This document shows positions 1 through 8,424 of a stretch of DNA of 64,000 nt, piece by piece. The first letter of the stretch is position 1. Each line of letters starts with the position of its first letter. Source of the stretch: Fimbriimonadaceae bacterium (GTDB lineage Bacteria; Armatimonadota; Fimbriimonadia; Fimbriimonadales; Fimbriimonadaceae). A program made the position numbers and the translations under genes. The notes under the pieces are model-generated. The model was given only the letters and a program-made list of their open reading frames with translations, searched no databases and was not told where the DNA came from. The DNA lies in assembly GCA_019454125.1 (NCBI GenBank), contig CP075365.1, forward strand, positions 2,474,218 through 2,538,217, written 5' to 3'.

Positions 1-1670
1 CTCCCGATCTCGCGGGCGAGCGCGGCGGCATAGGTCGCCACGCGATGCGAGTGGCCGTTCGTATAGGGGTCTTTGGCGTCGACCGCCTCGGCCAAGGCGC
101 GGATGGTCGCATAGCTGCCGTTGGCGAGGAACTGCTGGAGCTCGAGCGGCGTGTCGCCGCCGTTCTCCGACGCCTGGAAACGCACCCAACGCGAGCGGCC
201 GAGTTGCTTCGCCCGGGACGTCGCAAGCTCGGCCGCAAGGATGAGCAGTTCCGGCCGGCTCGCGTCTGTGCCGAACTCGGCGACACCGATGCTCAGGCTC
301 GTGCCCGATTTTGTGCCCACCCTGTCCAACACCTCTTTGGCGAGGACACATCCGTTCACGGCGCTCACCTCCGGCAGGACCACGCCGAAGACGTCGCTCT
401 GGTAGCGCGAGACGAGCGCCTTTTGGGGAAGGCTTTGCTGGAGGAGCCTGGCGACTTCGACTAAGAGTCGGTCGCCCGCCTCACGACCATGAACCCGGTT
501 ATAGGCGCCGAACCGGTCGATGTCGATCATCATGACGCTGACGCGGGCCCCCGTCTCGTCGGCGCGGTGGCACTCCAGTTCTAGCTTCTCTTGGAAGGTC
601 CGGTGGTTCGCGAGCTCGGTCAGTGGGTCGAGGCGCACCATCTCGATCAGGCGCTGGCGGCTCTCCCGCAGCGATTCGGACATCTCGTCGAACGTCCGCT
701 CCAGCAAGCCGAACTCGTCGCTGCGGCTCGAGTTGAAAGGCTGGGGCCACTCTCCCAGGCGGAGCGCTCGGGCGGCGTCCAAGATCCCCTTCAGCGGGGT
801 CGTCAGATACCTCGCAAAAATGATGGCGACCACGATGCTCACAAGCGTGGCGACCAGGATCGACATCGTCAGCAAGAGGACAAAGCGCTGGTAGGGCGCC
901 CTCGCCTGGTCGACCGGCTTCAAAGCGATGAACCCAACCCCAGGCAGGTCCTCGCTTTGCGGGAAGGAATCGAACATCCCCAAGTGGGCCACGCCGTTTA
1001 CGGTGACCCTGTTCTGCTCGTCCGGCCGCATCAGCACGGCGTTCACGCCGCCCATAGACGAGGCTACGACGTGGTCGTCACGGACGAAGACGAGCTCCGT
1101 GCCGACGGACCGGGAGATCGTTTGGGCCAGTTCCTCCTCAAGCGCATTGGCCGCCGTCAGATAGGCCAAGACCTTGCCGCTTTGGCCCTTTATGGCGGTC
1201 GTGGCCGTGACGTACGGCTTGCCCTTCAGCAACGCCAGGCCGATGTGTTGCTGCCCGTTCTTCCAAGGCTGGATGCCTTTGAACTCGGCGACGAGGCCCA
1301 GGGGCAGGTCTGCCCCCGACTCTCCAAGGACATGGCCGAAGCCGTCAATAACGATGAGGGCACTCACGCCCATCTTGGGCCGGTAGTCGTCTACGGCCGC
1401 GTCTATCGCGGCATGATCCTTTTTGGCCACCACCGACTTAATCGAGGGCAGCTCCGCCACAAGGTGGACCTGCTGGGTGAGGTGCTCGCCTTCGGCCGAG
1501 ATGACTGAGGCGAGGACGTTCTTGGCGTTGCGCAAGTCCTGCCGCAGCGCCTTTTCGATCTGGGCGTCCGCCATCAAGTTGACCGAAGTCACTACCCCCA
1601 AGCCCATGGCGACCAAGGTGCCGAAGACCAAGGCCAAGATCTGGGAACGGATAGATCGGAACGCCGGCAT
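1..1670 (-). CDS. Membrane sensor with degenerate GGDEF and HD-GYP domains (partial, runs off left edge)
   Basis: A cyclic-di-GMP signalling protein cut by the left edge; 556 residues are visible from the ATG at 1670. Order: transmembrane helix (about 8-32), extracytoplasmic sensor region of Cache type (33-260), second helix (264-287), HAMP linker (288-340), GGDEF domain (350-500), and the opening of an HD-GYP phosphodiesterase domain with NGHSHRVATYAAALA at 538-552. The active-site loop that should read GGDEF reads QSDVF (424-428) after RY, so cyclase activity is unlikely, although the metal-binding MIDID segment near 380 is kept. Family knowledge: such domains often become GTP or c-di-GMP sensors controlling a downstream phosphodiesterase. 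The HD and GYP motifs lie outside the window. The nearest genes on the right run the other way, so the promoter lies within 1671-2084. Confidence 0.88.
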   Translation of the reverse strand, partial: MPAFRSIRSQILALVFGTLVAMGLGVVTSVNLMADAQIEKALRQDLRNAKNVLASVISAEGEHLTQQVHLVAELPSIKSVVAKKDHAAIDAAVDDYRPKMGVSALIVIDGFGHVLGESGADLPLGLVAEFKGIQPWKNGQQHIGLALLKGKPYVTATTAIKGQSGKVLAYLTAANALEEELAQTISRSVGTELVFVRDDHVVASSMGGVNAVLMRPDEQNRVTVNGVAHLGMFDSFPQSEDLPGVGFIALKPVDQARAPYQRFVLLLTMSILVATLVSIVVAIIFARYLTTPLKGILDAARALRLGEWPQPFNSSRSDEFGLLERTFDEMSESLRESRQRLIEMVRLDPLTELANHRTFQEKLELECHRADETGARVSVMMIDIDRFGAYNRVHGREAGDRLLVEVARLLQQSLPQKALVSRYQSDVFGVVLPEVSAVNGCVLAKEVLDRVGTKSGTSLSIGVAEFGTDASRPELLILAAELATSRAKQLGRSRWVRFQASENGGDTPLELQQFLANGSYATIRALAEAVDAKDPYTNGHSHRVATYAAALAREIG

Positions 1671-2084
1671 GAGAGACTCTCGGGGCTAGGCTCGATTCAA
1701 CCAGGCCGGGCCAGCCGCCTCTGACACCCGTGCAAACCGACCGCCCAGTGCGACGGTCCTTAACATTTCCAAAAACATGGCTCCCCAATAGAAGAATCGG
1801 CACCGGAGCAGCGGTTTCTAACGTTGTGGCGCCCCCAAAAAGCGATCTTTTGAAATGACTCGTAGCCTGGAACACCATTCGTGGACTGCGGGGCCCCGGC
1901 AGTGCCCTTGCGGTTCTTCCAAGGCCAAGGGGTTGGCCAGCCGCTTGCGATGGCCCGGCGTCGATTCCCTAAGACCTTCGGCGCGAGGCCTTCCGCAGAT
2001 CCCTTGGCGATCGCACCCCGCCACAAAACCCGGTGAGATTCGGCAGAATTGCCAGGCTCGGCTAGCTAAGGGAAGGGGACGAAC
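1671..2084. other. Divergent intergenic region with no gene
   Basis: About 410 bases separate the minus-strand sensor gene from the plus-strand sigma factor gene. Small open frames on the minus strand (for example 1760-2026) have no recognisable protein character. The region presumably holds both promoters. An A/G-rich ribosome-binding stretch (AAGGGGAC) sits just before the GTG at 2085. I see no convincing -10/-35 pair and no RNA gene. Confidence 0.4.
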
Positions 2085-2747
2085 GTGTTTAAGGGGATGT
2101 CGCTTTTACCGGATCGTGGCCACCTTTCCCCATGGCCGGGAACCGTGCCGGATTCAGGGATGTTGCTTAGGGCGGCAGGTACCATCCGCTCGATGCTCTT
2201 CCGGAGGGGAGACCCCAGGCGAGATCGATTTGAGCGGATGGCCGAGGATGTTTTCCCCTCGGTCTATGGAACGGCACTGCGCCTGACCAGGGACCCGGAA
2301 GACGCTTCGGACCTTGCCCAGGAAGCGATAGTCCGCGCCTACGAAGCTTTCGACCGGTTCGACGGGAGGAACTTCAAAGCGTGGCTCCTGCGCATCCTGA
2401 CGAATCTGTACATCAATCGTTATCGGAAAAGACAACGGGAAGGCACAGGAAGTTCGCTCGATGAAGAGACATCTGCGGAACCGGTGACCCCCGCGGAGCA
2501 AGCTCCGGACCGGCAAGTGTTCGACCAGTTGCTCGGTGCGGAAGTCGAGGAGGCCCTCGCCAAGGTGCCGGACGTGTTCCGCACCGCGGTGATCCTCAGC
2601 GACTTGGAAGGGCTCTCCTACGAAGAGATCGCCGAAGCGACTGAGGTGCCGGTCGGGACAGTTCGATCGAGGATCGCCCGAGGCAGGGCCATCCTGAGAA
2701 AAGAGTTGGAAAGGTTCGCGCTAGAGCAGGGATATCTTCGAAAATGA
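2085..2747 (+). CDS. ECF-type RNA polymerase sigma factor
   Basis: A 220-residue sigma-70 family protein of the extracytoplasmic-function group. Region 2 spans about residues 60-115 (ALRLTRDPEDASDLAQEA, then FKAWLLRILTNLYINRYRK), and region 4 spans about 150-210 with the helix-turn-helix LSYEEIAEATEVPVGTVRSRI. Regions 1 and 3 are absent, as expected. The GTG at 2085 is preceded by AAGGGGAC at a good distance; an in-frame ATG at 2097 is an alternative. The stop overlaps the ATG of the next gene in an ATGA arrangement, and that gene looks like its membrane anti-sigma factor, so the pair is probably co-transcribed and stoichiometric. The target regulon cannot be read from the sequence. Confidence 0.9.
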   Translation: MFKGMSLLPDRGHLSPWPGTVPDSGMLLRAAGTIRSMLFRRGDPRRDRFERMAEDVFPSVYGTALRLTRDPEDASDLAQEAIVRAYEAFDRFDGRNFKAWLLRILTNLYINRYRKRQREGTGSSLDEETSAEPVTPAEQAPDRQVFDQLLGAEVEEALAKVPDVFRTAVILSDLEGLSYEEIAEATEVPVGTVRSRIARGRAILRKELERFALEQGYLRK

Positions 2748-3478
2748 ACGAAACACTGGAGCAGATACACGCCCTGGCAGACGGTCAGGCAAGCGGCGAA
2801 GCAAAGCAGGAGGCCCTCGCCGCCGTCGCCGCCGACCCAAAGGCCAGAGCCGAGTACGAATGGGCTCTCTACCTGCGCCGCGAACTGCCCAACAAACTCA
2901 CCCCCTGCCGCAACGACGAGGCCTGGAAGTCCACAAAGGCCCGTCTCGACGCCATCGACCGCACCCGCACCGCCGAATCCTTCGTCGGCCGTTGGGCTTG
3001 GGCGTTCTGCGCGATCTTCTTCGTTGGCATCCTCTCCGCCGCCGTCGTCAACCGGACGAGTGGCGCCCGCCCGCTTTCCACCTCCCAGGCAGCCGGACTC
3101 TTCACCGCCCTGGAGCCCATGAACGTCGAGGAGCCCGCCCAGGCCCTCGAAATCGTCCGCCAGTCCACCGGCATCGCCCCAAACCGGGTCGCGAACCTGA
3201 AGGGCGACATCCGTGAGATCAGCTGCGGCACCGTCGGCGGCCGAAAAGCAGCCCGCCTCACCCTCGACGACGGTCGCGGCCGCATGGCCCTGTTCGTGAT
3301 CGCAGAGACGACGGCGGTCGAAGGCATCGACCAAAACCAAGCGAACTACCAGGCGGGGACGATCAACAACGTTCCCGCTGTTTCTTGGCGCGACCAGGGT
3401 TTCCTGATGCTCTTGGTCGGTCGGCGCGACTTGAACGATTTACGTGCCGCCGCAGACCAAATCCGATCCTGGCGCTGA
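2744..3478 (+). CDS. Putative membrane anti-sigma factor
   Basis: A 244-residue protein starting inside the stop codon of the sigma gene. The N-terminal 85 residues are helical and charged (EQIHALADGQASGEAKQEAL) like the sigma-binding part of anti-sigma factors, but no HxxxCxxC zinc motif is present. One transmembrane helix follows (about 88-106, WAWAFCAIFFVGILSAAVV) and then an extracytoplasmic domain of about 135 residues of unknown fold. The assignment as anti-sigma rests on gene order, translational coupling and topology, not on a recognised domain. The external part would be the signal-sensing end. No site-2 protease or other partner lies nearby. Confidence 0.65.
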   Translation: MNETLEQIHALADGQASGEAKQEALAAVAADPKARAEYEWALYLRRELPNKLTPCRNDEAWKSTKARLDAIDRTRTAESFVGRWAWAFCAIFFVGILSAAVVNRTSGARPLSTSQAAGLFTALEPMNVEEPAQALEIVRQSTGIAPNRVANLKGDIREISCGTVGGRKAARLTLDDGRGRMALFVIAETTAVEGIDQNQANYQAGTINNVPAVSWRDQGFLMLLVGRRDLNDLRAAADQIRSWR

Positions 3479-3532
3479 AGGAGCGGCGCCTCCTTTGATG
3501 CGGAAAAGGGCCGGTCCTTAAGATCGGACTGA

Positions 3533-3608
<76 letters not shown>

Positions 3609-3676
3609 GCGAGGAACCGCTAGTATACCGTCGGGACAATCCCGGCAAGCCCAAGACCAGGAACCCCAACGTCTGG

Positions 3677-3682
3677 CAAAAT
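3677..3682 (+). promoter_or_regulatory. Candidate -10 box (CAAAAT) for a leaderless start
   Basis: CAAAAT lies eight bases before the ATG of the binding-protein lipoprotein gene, so transcription would begin at or next to the start codon. No Shine-Dalgarno sequence fits between them, and no good -35 is visible. Confidence 0.4.
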
Positions 3683-3690
3683 GCAGGGGC

Positions 3691-4557
3691 ATGCGCCGCT
3701 TTTGGCCCGCACTCGCCCTCCTTGCCGCCCTTTTGCCGGGCTGCAATCAAAGCGACACCCACCTGATCGGCGGCACCTCTAACGAGCACCGGGCGGAGAA
3801 GATTGTGAGCCTCAGCCCGAGCACCACCGAGATCATCGCGGAAGCACGGGGGTCGATCGTCTTGGCCGGCCGCACCGCCGCCGACAACTTCCCCCCCGGC
3901 CTTGAGCAAACCCCCGTCGTCGTGAAGGGCGTCAAGCCCGACTACGAAAAGATCGCCCAGATCAAGCCCGACCTCATCGTCTACGATGCCAAGCTCTATA
4001 ACCAGGGCGACATCGACAAGCTCAAAGAACTCGGCATCGACCTCCTCGCCCTGGACGCCAACAAGATCGAGGACGTCATGGAGTTCGCCTTGGCGTTCGG
4101 GAACAAGACCGGTTCTGAGACCGCCATGTCCAAGCAGGCGGACGATATCTTCGCCTCCAAGGCGAGGGCCGAGGCCGCTGCCGCCGGCAAGAAGCACCCG
4201 AAGACGCTCGTCGTGACGGCTCGGGGCAGCGGCGAATGGATGGCGGCCGGCACGAAGTCTTTCCAGGCCGACGTGGTGAAATCGTCTGGCGGCGAATTGG
4301 TCGGGCCTGACTCCAACCGCTTCGAGACGGTCTCGATCGAGAGCATCGTATCGCTTGCCCCGGAGGTCGTCTTCACGGCCGGCAAGGGTGCTGAGGTCCT
4401 CGGCGACCCTCGGCTCGGCACCATCCCGGCTGTTCGCAACCGCCGGGTCTATGAAGTCGATCCGGACGTGCTCCTGCGCGCAAGCCCGCGGACCCGCCTC
4501 CTCATCGATTCGATGTCGAACACTTACGAGATCATCCGCGGGGGCAGCGGCTCGTGA
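3691..4557 (+). CDS. ABC transporter substrate-binding lipoprotein, BtuF/FepB type
   Basis: A 288-residue class III periplasmic binding protein (PF01497 fold) for cobalamin, haem or a siderophore. It begins with a lipoprotein signal MRRFWPALALLAALLPGC, so Cys18 would be lipidated. The domain opens with RAEKIVSLSPSTTEIIAE, typical for the family, and continues through IKPDLIVYD and SIESIVSLAPEVVFTAG, where the second lobe docks. No permease or ATPase gene is adjacent, so substrate and transporter cannot be named. It heads a run of four genes overlapping by GTGA, an odd grouping with purine-salvage and sugar-phosphate enzymes. Confidence 0.85.
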   Translation: MRRFWPALALLAALLPGCNQSDTHLIGGTSNEHRAEKIVSLSPSTTEIIAEARGSIVLAGRTAADNFPPGLEQTPVVVKGVKPDYEKIAQIKPDLIVYDAKLYNQGDIDKLKELGIDLLALDANKIEDVMEFALAFGNKTGSETAMSKQADDIFASKARAEAAAAGKKHPKTLVVTARGSGEWMAAGTKSFQADVVKSSGGELVGPDSNRFETVSIESIVSLAPEVVFTAGKGAEVLGDPRLGTIPAVRNRRVYEVDPDVLLRASPRTRLLIDSMSNTYEIIRGGSGS

Positions 4558-5396
4558 GCGCCGTCGCCGAGATCGGCGTCTTCGGCGGCTCCGGGTTCTA
4601 TAGCCTGTTGGACAACGTCACCGAAGTCAAGGTGGATACCCCTTACGGGCCCCCGAGCGACAGCGTCTTCGTCGCCGAGGTCGACGGGCGCCGGGTCGCC
4701 TTTCTTCCCCGCCACGGGCGCAAGCACACCCTGCCGCCCCACAAAATCCCCTATCGCGCCAACGTCTGGGCGTTCCACAAGCTGGGGGTGAAGGCGGTGG
4801 TGAGCCCCTGCGCGGTCGGGTCACTGCAACGGGAGATCGCACCCGGCGACTTCCTTTTGGCCGACCAGTTCGTCGACCGCACCAATGGTCGCGCCGACAC
4901 GTTTTACGACGGCCCCGTGACCGCCCACGTCTCCCCGGCGGACATGTACGACCGGACGCTGCGCAAGATCGCCGTCGAAACGATCCGCAAACACGGAATC
5001 ACGTGCCACGATGGCGGCACCGTGGTCGTCATCCAAGGCCCGCGCTTCAGCACAAAGGCCGAAAGCATTTGGTTCACGAAGATGGGGTGGCACGTCGTCA
5101 ACATGACCCAGTACCCCGAAGCCTATCTCTGCCACGAACTGGGCATGGGCGTCGTTAACATCTCGCTCGTCACGGACTACGACTCCGGAGTCGTCGCGGA
5201 CACGGAAGCCGTCACCGCGCACAACGTCCTTGAAGTTTTCCAGGCAAACGCGGAGAAGGCGCGCAACGTCGTGCTCGACCTCATCGGGCAGATACCCCGG
5301 GACCTCTCCAGCATCGGGAGCCGTGATTCTCTGGCCCTTACGCGCGGTGATGGGCACACCACCAGCCCCTGGGACGTCCGTATCTTCGAATCGTGA
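4554..5396 (+). CDS. mtnP: S-methyl-5'-thioadenosine phosphorylase
   Basis: 280 residues. It cleaves methylthioadenosine, the by-product of polyamine and related SAM-dependent reactions, with phosphate to adenine and methylthioribose-1-phosphate. Family marks: IGVFGGSGFYS (phosphate loop, 6-16), FLPRHGRKH near 45, PYRANVWA, the QGPRFSTKAE segment, NMTQYPEA (purine and ribose side) and VTDYDSGV, where the first Asp contacts N7 of adenine. Full length for the family. The GTG start is within the stop codon of the preceding gene. No other methionine-salvage gene (mtnA, mtnB) is present here. Confidence 0.94.
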   Translation: MSAVAEIGVFGGSGFYSLLDNVTEVKVDTPYGPPSDSVFVAEVDGRRVAFLPRHGRKHTLPPHKIPYRANVWAFHKLGVKAVVSPCAVGSLQREIAPGDFLLADQFVDRTNGRADTFYDGPVTAHVSPADMYDRTLRKIAVETIRKHGITCHDGGTVVVIQGPRFSTKAESIWFTKMGWHVVNMTQYPEAYLCHELGMGVVNISLVTDYDSGVVADTEAVTAHNVLEVFQANAEKARNVVLDLIGQIPRDLSSIGSRDSLALTRGDGHTTSPWDVRIFES

Positions 5397-7960
5397 ATTT
5401 GTCCATCTTCTGTCTCGCTCTTTCCCTGCTGCAACAGCAGGACCCTCAGGGCAGCCCAGCCCCGGTCGACACCGTGTCCCTCGGGGGACGCGAGATCCCC
5501 GTCACATGGCCGACGGACGCGACGCCCCTCACCGGCGTGCGCGCGGAGATGGGCCAAAGCGCCTTCCCCGTCGATTCCAGCGGCAACCTACTCGTCCGGG
5601 AAGCGCTCGGCGACCCCTGGGATGCGGCCAAGCAAGCCTTTGAGCGGGCGAGAGAGCGGAAAGCCGAAGGCCAAATGTCCATCCTCGTCATGCTGGAGAC
5701 CCGCTGCACCATCCTCGAGCGTGGGCCGGACCGAGTCTTCCGCGAGCGACAATCTAGCTTCTCTGTGGCAGACGAGGACGAGGCCACCGCGGCCGTCGCC
5801 CGCTTCAGCGCCATGGTCCGGGGGGCGACCGGTGGCGTCATCGACCCGAAGATCCAGTTCCGGATCGACGACGACATCAACTTCGTCTTCCTCGACCGCC
5901 CCGCGACCGTCGCTCCAGACGGCACCGAAGTCACCATGGACGTGCCGCCCGAAGACGACCTCTTCGGCATCGGCCACGTCGCGAACGCGATCGCGCCCTA
6001 CGTGAACCAAGCGCCCTTCGAGGCCGAGGACGGCCAGAACTGGGGTCCCTTTGCCGCGGTGCTCGTCGTCCACACCGGTCCGATCAAAACCGCGCGGACG
6101 TACAAGGTCGGCGACACGCCCGTGACCCTGATCCCCGCCTATTCTGCGGGCGGACCGCTCGGGGCGACCCTCGCCTCGCGCCTATTTGAAGCGTGGCGCG
6201 CCCAGATCCTTGGCGGTGATGCTAGCAAGGCCGCCGACCGAGTGCGGCCCGACGCGGCCGAATCCATCGGCCTGGCTGCAGCCGCCCTGCGAAAGTCCAC
6301 TCTCCGGACTGGTGCCGGGGAAAGTGCCGCGACAGCTCTGAGCAAGCTGCCGGTCGGCCAGCCTTACTCCGCCTCTGGCGGAGCGATCGTGCGCGAAGGG
6401 GGTTCTGCGCTCGTGCGTATGGACGCGGTCGAACTCGCTCCAGGGAGCGCGACGTGGACTTCCTGGCGGCCCGGCCCGGACGGCTGGCGCCTCGAGACCG
6501 ACGCCTCGCCGTTCGAGGGCACCGACGTCGAGGCCTTCCGTCTCTCCCCCACCGGCGACATTGGCAATCCCGCTCGGACCACGGGCTCGTTCTCACTTGA
6601 CGAGACCGACAACGCGACCCCGTTGCGGGTCGTGGCCAAGGGGAGCCGACTCGCCGGCCACGCCGTGCTCCTGCGGGCCGGACCCGGCGAGAGCCTCGCC
6701 CGTCCTGGCGAGGAGAAGACCCTCGCCTTCGATTTCACGGTCTCGGCGAACGAAGACCTTGCCGTGCAGCTCGTCGGCGCAAGCGGCCGCGTCCTCGCCT
6801 CCGTGCTCATATCCGGCCAAACCGAAGCCCCGGGCGAGGCAGGACCTCCTGTCTTCGTCGGACGGCCGGAAACCGGGTCGACCACGCGTTCCGTCACGCT
6901 CCCCCTTTCCCAGCTTAACTTGGCAGAGCCCGTCTACGAAGTCCGGCTTTCGACCCCAGAGGGCAGCTTCATCGGCGAGCGCGCGACGCGCGGGCCGGTT
7001 GAGATCGGCTTTGCAAAAATCGCCGTCCGCGCGTCCGAACCGAGCGATGCCCTGCTCCCAGCATGGGAACCCATCGGTCGCGCCTACCCTTCGGACGTCG
7101 AGGTCACAGAGCCCGTTTTCGCGGAGCTCAAGAGAATCCTCGCCAATCCGGAAGGGCCCGACACCTATGCCGCGCTCGATGTCTTCCGCCGCGTGAAGGA
7201 CCCCCGCATCATCGGCGAGCTAAAGGAACGGGCCGCATCTGGGCGCCCTTCGGTCGCCTTCCTCGCCACCAAGGCGCTCGCCGCGCAGGATTCGCCCGAA
7301 GCCTGGGCCGCCTTGCGCGCCCTTGTCGAGACCGGGCCGTTCGAGTTTAACCGCCGGGTCGCGGCCGGGACGTTCATCAACCACCCCGAGGCGGAAATGG
7401 CGGCTTCGCTCAATATGCTCGGCGCGCGCGGTTGGCGAACGCGTGAAGCAGCCGCGCGGGCGCTCGCCAAGATCGAGACCGAGCCCGCCGGCATCATCCT
7501 CGCCGCAACGCTCTTCTCCGAGCCGCACCCCAGCGTGCGGCGCGTCGTCTGCCAAGGTGCGAACCCGAACATCGACCTGGCTTCGAGGCGAGTGCTCTAC
7601 GCGGCCGTAAACGATGCCAGCGAATGGGTGCGGGCGGTGGCCTACGTCACCATGCTGGACGCGCCCGCCGGCCCGCTCCGCGACGACGCCCTAAAGGGGG
7701 TCCGCGACCCCTCCGTGAACGTCCGACTCAGCCTGCTGCAGGCGATCAAGACGAGGCAGAACGATGGCGACCGGGCGGCCCTGCGCCTCGCCGTGATAGA
7801 CCCCGAAACCCGTGTCCGGGTCGCCGCGCTCGAAGCCCTGGCCACCCAACCAGGCCCCGTCGTGCTCGAGGAAGTCCAGAACCTCACCCAAGACTCGGAC
7901 CCCCGCGTAGCCCAGGCTCTCCAGGACTTGGCAAGAAAGAAGGGGATCAAGCTCCCGTGA
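5393..7960 (+). CDS. Large HEAT-repeat protein, probably exported
   Basis: 855 residues of unrecognised overall family. A short hydrophobic start (NLSIFCLALSLL) could be a signal peptide. The central part (about 140-540) is beta-rich with no motif I can name. From about 570 to the C-terminus it consists of alpha-helical HEAT-like repeats, such as DTYAALDVFRRVKDPRIIGELKERA, then segments of PSVRRVVCQGAN, SEWVRAVAYVTML and PSVNVRLSLLQAI type, ending in KKGIKLP. HEAT arrays act as protein-binding scaffolds. It overlaps both neighbours by a GTGA and is therefore translationally coupled to mtnP and rpiB. Function unknown. Confidence 0.8.
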   Translation: MNLSIFCLALSLLQQQDPQGSPAPVDTVSLGGREIPVTWPTDATPLTGVRAEMGQSAFPVDSSGNLLVREALGDPWDAAKQAFERARERKAEGQMSILVMLETRCTILERGPDRVFRERQSSFSVADEDEATAAVARFSAMVRGATGGVIDPKIQFRIDDDINFVFLDRPATVAPDGTEVTMDVPPEDDLFGIGHVANAIAPYVNQAPFEAEDGQNWGPFAAVLVVHTGPIKTARTYKVGDTPVTLIPAYSAGGPLGATLASRLFEAWRAQILGGDASKAADRVRPDAAESIGLAAAALRKSTLRTGAGESAATALSKLPVGQPYSASGGAIVREGGSALVRMDAVELAPGSATWTSWRPGPDGWRLETDASPFEGTDVEAFRLSPTGDIGNPARTTGSFSLDETDNATPLRVVAKGSRLAGHAVLLRAGPGESLARPGEEKTLAFDFTVSANEDLAVQLVGASGRVLASVLISGQTEAPGEAGPPVFVGRPETGSTTRSVTLPLSQLNLAEPVYEVRLSTPEGSFIGERATRGPVEIGFAKIAVRASEPSDALLPAWEPIGRAYPSDVEVTEPVFAELKRILANPEGPDTYAALDVFRRVKDPRIIGELKERAASGRPSVAFLATKALAAQDSPEAWAALRALVETGPFEFNRRVAAGTFINHPEAEMAASLNMLGARGWRTREAAARALAKIETEPAGIILAATLFSEPHPSVRRVVCQGANPNIDLASRRVLYAAVNDASEWVRAVAYVTMLDAPAGPLRDDALKGVRDPSVNVRLSLLQAIKTRQNDGDRAALRLAVIDPETRVRVAALEALATQPGPVVLEEVQNLTQDSDPRVAQALQDLARKKGIKLP

Positions 7961-8397
7961 AGCTGGTCGTCGGCGGCGACCATGCGGCAGTGGCGCTCCT
8001 TGACCAGTTGGCGGCCGAGCTAGCCGAAGGCGGCCACGAGGTCGTCAGGGTCGGGGCCGTTTCGCCGGAGAGCTTCGACTACCCCATAGCCGCGGACGAA
8101 GTCGCGGAAGCGGTGCTTAAAAGGGGTGCCGAGATGGGGATCCTTGCTTGCGGGACCGGGATCGGAGTCTGCATACGGGCAAACCGGCACCCCGGAATAC
8201 GCGCCGCCCAAGCCTGCACCATCGCGGAGGCGAAACTCGCTCGCGCCCACAACCACGCAAACGTCATCTGTCTCGGGGCGAGAACGACAACGCCCGAAAA
8301 GGCGTTAGAACTCGTACAGGCCTTTCTCAGCGGCCCCGAGGATCACGCGGAACGCCATCTCCGGCGAGTCTCCCAGTTGGACGGGCCGGTCGAATAA
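7957..8397 (+). CDS. rpiB: Ribose-5-phosphate isomerase B / RpiB-LacA family
   Basis: 146 residues from the GTG at 7957, which lies in the stop codon of the HEAT gene; the frame is open further upstream but homology starts here. It interconverts ribose-5-phosphate and ribulose-5-phosphate. The N-terminal GGDHAAVAL is the phosphate-contact loop, the catalytic cysteine is Cys65 in ILACGTGIGVCI, and AHNHANVICLGAR near 100 is the family signature that carries the second catalytic residue. Substrate could also be allose-6-phosphate, which the same fold accepts. Last gene of the overlapping run that began at 3691. Confidence 0.92.
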   Translation: MKLVVGGDHAAVALLDQLAAELAEGGHEVVRVGAVSPESFDYPIAADEVAEAVLKRGAEMGILACGTGIGVCIRANRHPGIRAAQACTIAEAKLARAHNHANVICLGARTTTPEKALELVQAFLSGPEDHAERHLRRVSQLDGPVE

Positions 8398-8424
8398 GGT
8401 TCAATAAACACTTCAAGCAAGGAT

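Noticed and set aside
591-1508. 305-codon plus-strand frame at the left edge
   Set aside because: Antisense to the sensor gene whose transmembrane, HAMP, GGDEF and HD-GYP order is clear.
1760-2026. Small minus-strand frames between the sensor and sigma genes
   Set aside because: No start signal, no recognisable composition, two frames overlapping each other.
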